Below are positions 55,401 to 64,000 of a DNA stretch of 64,000 nucleotides, piece after piece. Within the stretch, counting starts at the first letter, position 1. Each line of letters starts with the position of its first letter. Source of the DNA: Paracyclopina nana. Lineage: Eukaryota > Arthropoda > Copepoda > Cyclopoida > Cyclopettidae. The translations under genes were made by a program, and so were the position numbers. The DNA lies in contig JAGUCH010000008.1 in the NCBI GenBank assembly GCA_019096065.1, positions 6,019,001-6,083,000 of the forward strand, read 5' to 3'. Below the pieces are notes generated by a model. That model was given only the letters and a program-made list of their open reading frames with translations. It did no database searches and was not told the origin of the DNA.

Positions 55401-58400
55401 TGTCACTTGTCAGCAATATACCATGTTACTACGCTCGTACAACAGCTAGTACAACATGGCTTTTTCCAATTATGGCCTTCAGAGTGGTCTTTAATGGACT
55501 TGGATACTCAGCTGTAGTGAACAAGTTCCCTAGCTTTCTAAACTAGGAGTAAATGAGCTGGTGTGAAGAAAAAGAGAAGCTTTTGTTTACCTTACTTGAT
55601 CCATTATAATTAAGGCCAAACAAGACACTATAGTATAAGCATGTGGTTTATTTTAGGCCTTTAAACGAAAGGTCCAAACGAAGGCTTTCCAACGACTGGA
55701 GAGGCTCGAGCCTCATTCGACATTGGTGGCGCTTTCGCAGCTCCTTTTACTGAGGCTATAGAGAATGTACCACAATTTAACTCATAGTGCAAAGATTGAC
55801 TGCACAAAGCTACATAAATCCTCATTGCATTCAATCGCCAAACTTATGCCACATTTTACAACGCATATACGAGAGAAAGCTCGCGTCATTTCTGACACAA
55901 TATGATTTAGAATTCTGTCCAAGTAACAAGGTTATGAATGCACTTTTCTGGGTTGGACTCAATTCTGTGTCCACCTAGGTTAGTACCACCCTTTGTGTGG
56001 GAAAAATTGGGACGTCGCTAGTTGGATATCTACAAAGAAGCAAGTCCAAATGGAGTTTTCGACTGCTTGCTTTAAAAATGATTCCAATTTTTCTACCTAG
56101 ATCAAGCCATTAAAGGGATTAACGAAATATGCAATGTTGATGCATAAAAATTATTTTTCATCATTGGCATTCGATAAGACATTTCATACTGAGCACCCAT
56201 CGACATTTGCGTTTTTACATAGACTGTGTTTTTGGTATTGAGTCTAACTCAATTATGCTTGCCAATACAACCCTGCTTGTATTGGATATGTGAGAGAGAT
56301 GGATTCGTGTCTTGATTGCTCAACTGATACAAAACGATGGCTTGATTCAGCCTTGTTACAAATTTAGCTTCATAAGCTTCAAGACATGCCTCCCATGGGA
56401 CTTCCAATCAACTCAAAAACATTGGAAAAGCCATAAAAAGCAGGGTCAATAAGCTGCGCAGAAGTTTTGGCAGACTACTAGGGTCATTGAATGATGTCAG
56501 AAGCTTTAATGCAATAAAATCATTCTAATTGGGTTAGCGTGAATACATTAACACATTCTATGTTACATGATAAATATGAACATTCTGGTTGAACATCAAT
56601 GATGGAAAATGAATAGCTGTGATGAAAAAGCTCATTAAAAAGCACGTTAAAAATCGAGCCTTTTAAAAATTAAAATTATCGCATGATGAAGCGACAATTT
56701 TGAATCTCATTATTCTAAGCTCAGCACTGACCTAAAGTCCCTTGGGACATGCAGGCCGTCCCATTTTTTAAGTGGACCTTCATCAAAAGTTGGTTTATTT
56801 AGAAATGGCAAAAGGTTCTCCTAATGCCACCAAAGGAGCAACTTTTCATGGCAGAAAAATGAGGTGCAACTTTGCACCGTCAAAAATAATCCTGGAGCCT
56901 CTTAAGTGAAAAAGGTTTTTCCCAGAAGCAGGAGGAGAAAGCTTTGCAGGTTTTACTAGCAGAAGCAGCAAAAAAGGGTCTCTTAGTAATTGTCACCAAA
57001 CTGCAGAGCATTATAGGAAATAAATCGAATACAGGCAGGGGAAAAGATTTTTAAACTGCAATCTTCCACTGCCAAAAGTCAACATGTTTTGGCAATAGCA
57101 TTTGAGAGAGGAAAAATGCGCTTCATATTGGAAAGCATTATGTTAAGGCTTTCTTGACACATTGAGCAATTTCACGGAAAAAATTGATGGCTCGTAGCAA
57201 TTCGAATAAGACCATGCAGGCTCAATTTTGCTTTCATTTTATCATAATAAAATTATCAAGCTTCCTTATCGAGAAGATTTCCCCTTTTTTGTTCATGGAT
57301 GAACATAAAACTGGTATGCTACCTTCAAGTGGATTCATAAAACTGAATGGCTTTTCTACGTGATAGTCATAATTTGCTACTAAAGAGCATACCTTTCTTA
57401 TCGAGATCCATTGGAGCTGTGGGCTTGGCATTACTCTCCTCATTGCTTGAATTGATGACTGGTGTGCTTTCATGGTCTTCCTCATCAGAATCTGAGGCAG
57501 CCAAAGCACTCAGAGCCTTGGGCACTGACGAGCTGTAATAGAAAAAAAGCAGAATTATTGATGAACGCAACAAAAATCTTGACAATCAACGCACTCAATC
57601 CCTCATGCGAAAATATCATTTATCATAGCTGACACCGAAGTTGGCAGAAAACTGCCAAGCCTCATTACTTTGTTGATTGGTATGGATCAGTCCTTTGACA
57701 AAAAATTGGATAATATTATGATTGAACGTACCTTCCTGGCCTGGAGCTTCCTGCTGTTCTCCCTGATGAAGGCCTGCCTGAGCTTGGCCTGGGATCCAGG
57801 CTAAAACTGCTCTTGCTTCCCTTGATTCCCCCTGAGCCACCATTGTTGGTCTTTGATGATCTGGGTGGTGCTACAGGCTGCTTGATGTTGCTGTTCTTCC
57901 TTGTTGAAGAACTGCTGAGATTTTCATCCGAGTTGTTAGCCTCATTGTTGATGCTGAGATTCTCAGAGCTCTGACTCACCGCTGGCAAAACCTGAAATGT
58001 ACAGTTGCGAGTCAAATTGCAGCTTCAAACGAGCAATTTTGAGCAATGCGATGTGTGTGAAGAAAGCTTGAACAAATTGCGCCAAACTACACTGAAGAAC
58101 CTTGCAAATAATGGCTCAGTGGGGGCCAGTTTTAGCAATAAAGTGCAATATTCAGCAAAAACCATGCAAGAATCACTCCACTTTGCATAAAATCGATGTT
58201 TCTCATATCAAAATGAATCATGGGACTTATTAATATTTTGAGTGAAATCCACAATTAGAATGCTTGACGCTGAAAGCAGAATTGGAAAACTACGATCCAC
58301 TCTCATTAGGTATTTGTTAGCTTGCAACATGTCCAAAGCACATTGATTATCATCCGAAGGACAAAAATTAAAAACTTGCAATTGAATCTTATAAAATTGT

Positions 58401-61400
58401 TTGAATGATATGAGAACAACTTGGTAGTGAAAGCACACGTGTACCTGTACCGTGGTCATTTCATCTGGATTGCTGCCATGCAGGAACTGCAGAGGGCCTT
58501 CGTAGCCATGTAATTCTTTGCGTCCAGATAATGGCCGGCCTCCACGCTTGACACTTGAGGCCGATTTGAGGTCAGACGCCTGGATCAGCTTCCCAGTTTC
58601 CCGTTTCTGCCTCTGCTTCTGCTCAATTCGCAGCCGTTGCTGCTCCAACTTTTGCTGCCGCAAGTTGGCCGAGGGAATCAAGTCCAATCTGAAATAGTAC
58701 AACAAAAGTTTTTAATTTATGTCCTTCGCAACACTTTTAATGTCAATAGAACATGTTGCAAGCAAAGCAATGTCAGATGAGACTCGAACGTTCTTCCCCA
58801 ATTTTGCTTTCCGCTCTTTGAAAAGTAATTGCACCTTCATAGTCAAATGTTTCTTTGCAAAGTTATTGCTTTTGACGAGTTTAACCAAAATAATGAGAAT
58901 GTTTGTTTACTCATTGAAGGAGGTATGGCGCGCAACATCACAAACAGAATCACGCAATCTTAAGCCGGCTTCAACAAAGTACTTGCTAGCCCAATATATT
59001 GGCGTCTTTTTAGGTAAAAAAGGGGGCTTAAGCTAATGTCAGCCTTTTGTGAAACAGCCCATGTCAGTCTAACAGAGGACAATGGAAAAAAGTTAATCAA
59101 GGCCTTTTCCAAGGCCGAATAAAACAATGTCAAAGCTCCCATTTTTCTTCTTTGTATCTTGAGTGAAACTTTCTCAATTTAGCTTCATAATTGCTAAACT
59201 CCAAAAATAGAGTTCAGCTAGGGGGAAACTTTTGCTTTTGGCTGTTAAAGGGGAGATAAATTGACAATTTCACTGGCTGACTCAGCTAGAAAAGAGGGGA
59301 GTCCTATAAATTTTTCTACGCGGCCTTTCTCAATCAATTTTATCTGCAAAAGGGAGTTTTCTGGGCCAGCTAATTAGCTAGCTGCATCAACAAAATATTG
59401 CACAAAAAGTAAATAAGAAAAAAGCTCCCCTTCTAGGCCACAGCTGGCACCAAAAAAAATGCTCTTCTTGGTCCTAAGTGCAATTATGTTAATGTGGAAA
59501 GGCACTCATGTCCTGATGCCATAAGATCAGTGCTGACAGCTTAAAAGTATGTAAACAAAATGTCCCCCTGATTTCTCCCACTTTTTCCCAAAATTCAAGA
59601 GCTTTCACTTCCTTATTTCCTCTGATGTACCAAGAATTTTTGGCAGCATTGGGTTAAATGGAGTTGTGGAGAAGTCCCAAGGGAAATTTGACAGCAAAAG
59701 GACATTTCATACTTGCTCCGCAGTACCACTCTTTGGCCATACTAAAAAATCATGTTCCTGCCATAAAGGGCTAGCTCGACATTCATACATTGCCTAAATA
59801 GTGTGTCAAAAGCCACTTGTCAAATAAAAGCCTTTTAAAACATGACAAATGGTACCCCCCTCTTTTTTGGGCAAATTGATAGGCCAACCAGCAAACCAGA
59901 AAAAAATGTGCTATCAAGATGTACTACTTCTACTATTTCCCCTTAAAATATGGCCATTTTCCCTTTATGTGCACGGGAGAAATCCAGGAGCTTCCGCTTC
60001 ATATGCAAGCAAAAAAAACTGAGCGAAAGTTATCGCAGTAGTGGCCAAAAATGCGAGAAACCTGCATAAAAAAGGAAACCCAGGTTGGCAATCTGAAGCA
60101 GATTCTCCACTCATATCTAATGCAACTTCATTACATTCAAAGACAATTTTTCTGTTATCATGACCATGCTTTGGCTCTGACAATTCAAAACTAGAATTCT
60201 AAACAAGCAAGCTCCTTTAAATGAAGGCTCAATAAATTGCCAAGGAAACGCTGAAACTCATTTACATTATATTTTTGTGGTGCTTAACCAAAAAGCTTAA
60301 CTATGGCTTTGATCATCATCAATTCAGGCAAACGAGGTTCATTTTACCAAAGCTTATGCTTAAAATATCGGTTATGTTTTAGCATTTGGCAGTTGCTATG
60401 AAAAGAACAATTTTATGAGCTATTAACCATGAGTTGATTTGAATGCAATATAGGAGCCCAATCTGAGAGCAAAAATATCATTGAATATTCACAATTTTCT
60501 AGCCTAATTGACCATGAGTAGATTCAATTTGCTAGATGGAGCTCTACTATGTAGACTCACCTCCTAAGCTGTAAAGTAAATCAAAAAGTATTCATACCAT
60601 AAAAACAATAGTAAACTAAGGAAGTCTATTTGATTTCAATTGAAGCCTTAGTTTTACTTTAAGCATTTTAATTAAAAGTATGGCATCAAAAGCGAACATA
60701 AGAATTCAGCTTCTCTTATGTGGAAAGTTAAGTATTTTACAATATTTTTCAAATCTAAGAAAATAACTATAGTCTTATCTGCAATCATGAAAAAAGACAT
60801 CATCACATGCTTTCTATTTAAAACATTTTAAAAATAAATAATGTTCATAGACATTTTTGCGAAACTGCACATCAGATTGGTAACCTTACTTGACTTTTTC
60901 ATGCAGGTTTACTTTGCTTTTGAGCACTACCAACAAGACTCTCCCTCAAGCATTTGACATATTTTTGATGCCATCAAAGCTCCTCAAATCAACCACAAAA
61001 TTGGGTTTTCTACCGAGAAGAAGAAAGCCCCAAGGAAAGCATCAATTTACGACGTGCAAGTTCTTTTGAAAGGGTCTAAGAGCAGCAGAAGAAAAGTAAT
61101 TCTGATATAGGATGCTGCCAACAAAAAAAGTACAACATGCCTGAATCTGAAGCTTTTTTTTCCTAATGCAAAATTTACTAGCAAATTTTTTGTTACGATA
61201 AAAAATTCCTGGAATTGCATAGGTATGTTAAAGCATGTGAGTGGAAAATCTGTGTATAGCTTCCATTTCCACACCAAGGGTCTGGCATAAAAAAGGAATA
61301 AATTCTTGAATTTCAACACCAGCTCCTGCTCTCCATTGTTTTATATTGCAAAGAAAAAGGAATTCTTTTCCAACCCAGCAATACAATTTTCCATGCACAT

Positions 61401-62220
61401 TAAATAATTTCCCAAAAAATGTGCAATATTTGTTTGCTTGAGGCAAAACCAATCATTCAAGCATTATAAATATAAGCAAGCAAACGTGCAATATTGATAA
61501 TTTTTATGGATTCCCATCTACCAATATTGCTTTGACGTCTTTGCAGTTTTCGCATTCATTGAAAATAAAAAGCAAGATCAATAAAGTTCCCATTGAGTAC
61601 ATCTGGATTTTTCACAGATCAATGAAGTCTGTCATCATTTTACACCCAACAATGTTCCAAAAGTTTGAATTTCAGAGAAATGATACAAATTGCTAGCCAA
61701 AAATATCTAATGGCTGCAGGTCAAATTACAAAGCATGCTTAATGTAAGTCTGCACATTACACTGTACTGCAAGGAGCTTCATTTTTTGTTGCAGCATCAC
61801 TTAACTATTCTGCACAAGCGGTCATTGCATAGAAAACTGACAAAACATGTTACATGTCGGCTTGAAATCATTAAACCATGCTCACTCTCACAAAACTCTT
61901 GAATAGCTAATCGATACTTGTGCTTCATTTTCAATAAGGGCGAAAACAACTTTGCCTTGCGGTAGATCAAAGTGGCCAAATGAAATTTTTTCCCGTACTT
62001 GCTTTCTCCATTGTTAGTGGTTGCCCATCGATTGTCATTGGGACCTGCGCTTCCGGATCTTCCTGTGCCAAGCGAAGAAGTGGATCCGGATAGCAAATCC
62101 GGATCCCAAGCTCGTCCAGACATTGTCCTAAGCAAATATGCCGATGGCCTTCGCCTGACAAAATCTGGAGGACTCTTTAGCAAAGGTACCGGAGAAGTTG
62201 AACTCGGTTCCTTGCAAGAT
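46455..62220 (-). CDS. tub: Tubby-family protein, 5' end not found
   Basis: Exons, minus strand, 5' to 3': 61999-62220, 58445-58688, 57732-57991, 57393-57532, 51274-51471, 50732-50967, 46455-46901; phases agree and give about 580 aa. The 5'-most exon starts at a strong acceptor (TTCTTCTTTCCAG), so an earlier exon may lie outside; [10 protein letters not shown] in it is a possible start. The N-terminal part has a Gln/Arg helix ([20 protein letters not shown]) and Ser-rich regions. The C-terminal tubby domain has [50 protein letters not shown], and both signatures: [14 protein letters not shown] and [16 protein letters not shown] at the very end. The domain binds phosphoinositides; the family works in ciliary trafficking of membrane receptors. 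Two introns exceed 3 kb and one is 5.9 kb. Confidence 0.93.
49176..49327. repeat. Hairpin MITE with 53-bp arms
   Basis: Left arm 49176-49228 and right arm 49275-49327 are inverted copies differing at only a few positions: both start ATAGGATT and read CACCTCTAGGCTG, GGATAACAC and ATTATTTTTTAGTGTC. The 46-base centre contains TCACGAGTGAGCGGAGCGAA then CGAGTGA, itself partly palindromic. Total 152 bp. A transcript would fold into a long hairpin. Confidence 0.9.
49448..49760 (+). repeat. Diverged tandem duplication, period about 194 bp
   Basis: GAGCTCATCAAAGTTGACCC with AGTGGTCTAGCCT in unit 1 (from 49448) recurs as GAGCTCATTAAAGCTGACCT with AGCAGTCTAGCCT in unit 2 (from 49642). Later parts of each unit share GCGCCGGCCCGT. 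It is GC-rich and directly precedes the tRNA-like sequence, so both could belong to one composite element. Confidence 0.7.
49776..49850 (+). repeat. tRNA-derived SINE-like sequence with pol III promoter boxes
   Basis: A box TGGCTCAGAGG at 49783-49793 fits the consensus and B box GGTTCGATTCT at 49825-49835 differs at the last base. The acceptor and T stems do not pair properly, so this is not a working tRNA. It is probably the head of a SINE or a tRNA pseudogene. Confidence 0.6.
51472..57392. other. 5.9-kb tubby intron, no gene seen
   Basis: AT-rich, no open frame over 101 codons and none with recognisable protein features on either strand. No long inverted or tandem repeat was noticed by eye. 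Confidence 0.5.
58689..61998. other. 3.3-kb tubby intron, no gene seen
   Basis: AT-rich; frames are short and none shows recognisable features. Confidence 0.5.
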
Positions 62221-64000
62221 CTGGAAAGAAGAAGAAGGTGAGGTATTACAATATTTGGCCATTATTTTCAGCTTCTTCCAGTTGCCAAACAAATATTGGA
62301 GAACGTTTAGGCTATATTTACCGAGTACATATGAACATGCACTGCAGGAATTGCTACCTCAAAATTGCTATTCTTGCCAGAATTTTTGCAGACATTTTTT
62401 CTTTGATTAATGTCAGCATTTAGTTTATCAAATCAGACAGGCATACAATTCACATGCAGGGATGGGACAAGATACTTTTTCTCAACAGCTCTTAAAAATA
62501 CATCTAGCATTTGATACATGAAATACAAATAACAATTTTATAAAAAGTCCCATAGGCCAAAATATGACCATGTAAGTAAGCAGAGGTTTTCTATTGTTAG
62601 CTTAAAACTTGACCTGATCCGGATTTCTTCATATTTAAGATAAGTTTCATTATTTCATTACTTTAGAGCTAAAGTACAATCCCCTGACCACAAATCGGAA
62701 AAATCTGGAATTTCACAACAGCTAATGCATCAAAAGAGAAATTAAAATTAACATGCAGCATTACTTAACATTTTTAAAGACTACCCAATGTTACTAATTC
62801 TAAGCAACGAGATCACAATTCATAGACATTTCAAGAAGATTCAGCAAGATTTGTGGTTCATCAACTAAATTTCACTAAACTAGGCACAAACCATTGCGCC
62901 TAGCTTTCCATCAATAAAGCTGAATTATCCATGTCAGCAAAAGGAATCAATATTTCAGAAACTAGAACCATGCATTTTGACAGACAAAAAAGGGGGCTGT
63001 ATATTTTGGAATAACCTAGCTTACCGCCGACCAGATTTGCTCGCCAAAGTGAGCGCAATTGGCATATTTGGTCCTACAGAAGAATTTTGATTAAAACCTT
63101 GACTTACGTACGTAATATGTGGTGCAGGAATTCAGGTCATCACACCCTTTATTTTGGTCAGTTCACTTCATGATTATTATTATTGCTATTGCACTAGCCA
63201 CCACTGGCTACTGCTACAACTGTGGTGCACAGGTAACTAACTGTTGAGCGTGTGTTATGATGCAAGTGGCGCCACCTAGTGGCCAAATTAAGCATTTTGT
63301 TGTTTGCTTACATTTCAAAAATTTGTGCAAATTTTATTGAGAGCTGAATTCATTGAAATAATTAATTATGCTTACATAACCTTACTTTCTTGCAGCTTCC
63401 TGCTGAACTATAGCAATTAATTTTATATGATGGAAAGCAATTTTCGCATGTATAATTCAGTTTACCAATTCGTCTCAGTTCATATTACTACACATATATA
63501 AAAGCTCTGACGTTTAACTTTATCAAGTGACACATTATATAAAGTATTTTATAAGGTGTGTTGCTCCTCTGTTACAATGATATTGTCTAAGAAGTAAATA
63601 CCATTGCAGAAAAAGGAGAAAAAATGCCTTGCATGGGGATCGAACCCTGTACCCCAGGATTAGCAATCCGGCGCTCTACTGACTGAGCTACCATTACAGA
63701 TAGAAAAATTGCTGTTAGAATTCCTTTTTATTCTTCTTCTTAGCTGAGCTAAGCTTAGTAGAAGAGTAGAGTCTCTATCAGAGATACCAGACAGAACTTT
63801 ATCTAACAGATCTTTAAGCTCCAAAAAGTGCCAAATTCAAAATGCACAATTTTTATTGATTGATTAACGCTTTCAACTACTCTTGCCCTACTGAGGGCCT
63901 CTCAACCCAAGCCTTCAAGTAATGGATCAGATGCTAAGTCAAGATTGCATGGTCTGGTAACTTCATTAACATTTGAAAATTACTTTCCATCATATAAAAT
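62221..64000. other. Upstream of the last visible tubby exon
   Basis: Either a further tubby intron or its promoter region. Apart from the tRNA-like sequence I see no gene. A first exon could not be identified. Confidence 0.45.
63626..63698 (-). pseudogene. tRNA-Ser(GCU)-like sequence, probably tRNA-derived SINE
   Basis: On the minus strand, A box TAGCTCAGTCAG (63679-63690) and B box GGTTCGATCCC (63636-63646) are well kept. The D arm pairs, the anticodon arm has one mismatch and shows TTGCTAA (anticodon GCT). The T stem pairs only in part, the acceptor ends do not match, and the long variable arm of a serine tRNA is missing. So it is not a functional serine tRNA. Confidence 0.6.

Overview
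This is a eukaryotic, AT-rich genomic window, best explained as a protostome and probably an arthropod of crustacean type. The reasons are many short GT-AG introns of about 50-70 nt, a variant ionotropic receptor (IR) of the protostome chemosensory family, pickpocket-like DEG/ENaC channels and a conserved tubby-family gene. The species cannot be fixed from sequence alone.

Layout. (1) 1-7223: pol of a Ty3/gypsy-type LTR retroelement whose 5' end lies outside the window. It has a frame change at the protease/RT border and one in-frame stop inside integrase. (2) 7224-18235: a mostly non-host block. It holds palindromes and five copies of a 19-bp iteron-like motif (9.27-10.41 kb). Two minus-strand spliced membrane-protein genes follow (a broken one at 10859-11398 and an apparently intact 304-aa one at 11898-12943), then two plus-strand intronless genes: an unidentified 458-aa soluble protein and a 628-aa envelope-like type I glycoprotein. 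I do not recognise this set; it is the best candidate for something undescribed. (3) 18236-18997: a foldback/TIR element. (4) 19360-39389: three tandem minus-strand DEG/ENaC genes, each reconstructed completely (765, 766 and 754 aa), each with three LNR (Lin-12/Notch) repeats in the extracellular part. The second is split by (5), a complete 10,182-bp Ty3/gypsy-type element with an envelope gene at 23905-34086. This element has apparently identical 200-bp LTRs and a 4-bp target duplication, and lies antisense in an intron. It is GC-rich compared with its surroundings and carries a textbook -1 frameshift signal (slippery heptamer plus pseudoknot) between gag and pol, but has a stop in gag and frameshifts in integrase and env.

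(6) 40304-42776: a seven-exon IR gene (677 aa), plus strand. (7) 43422-45214: a five-exon two-pore potassium channel (409 aa), plus strand, with an unusual first selectivity filter. (8) 46455-62220: a tubby-family gene on the minus strand with multi-kilobase introns holding a hairpin MITE, a tandem duplication and a tRNA-derived SINE-like sequence; its 5' end is not found. (9) 62221-64000: no gene seen except a second tRNA-like pol III promoter sequence.

The host genes form a membrane-excitability/chemosensory neighbourhood (DEG/ENaC x3, IR, K2P), although no direct functional link between them is shown by the sequence. Exon boundaries were set by reading GT-AG sites and checking phase and paralogue lengths; transcripts would be needed to prove them.
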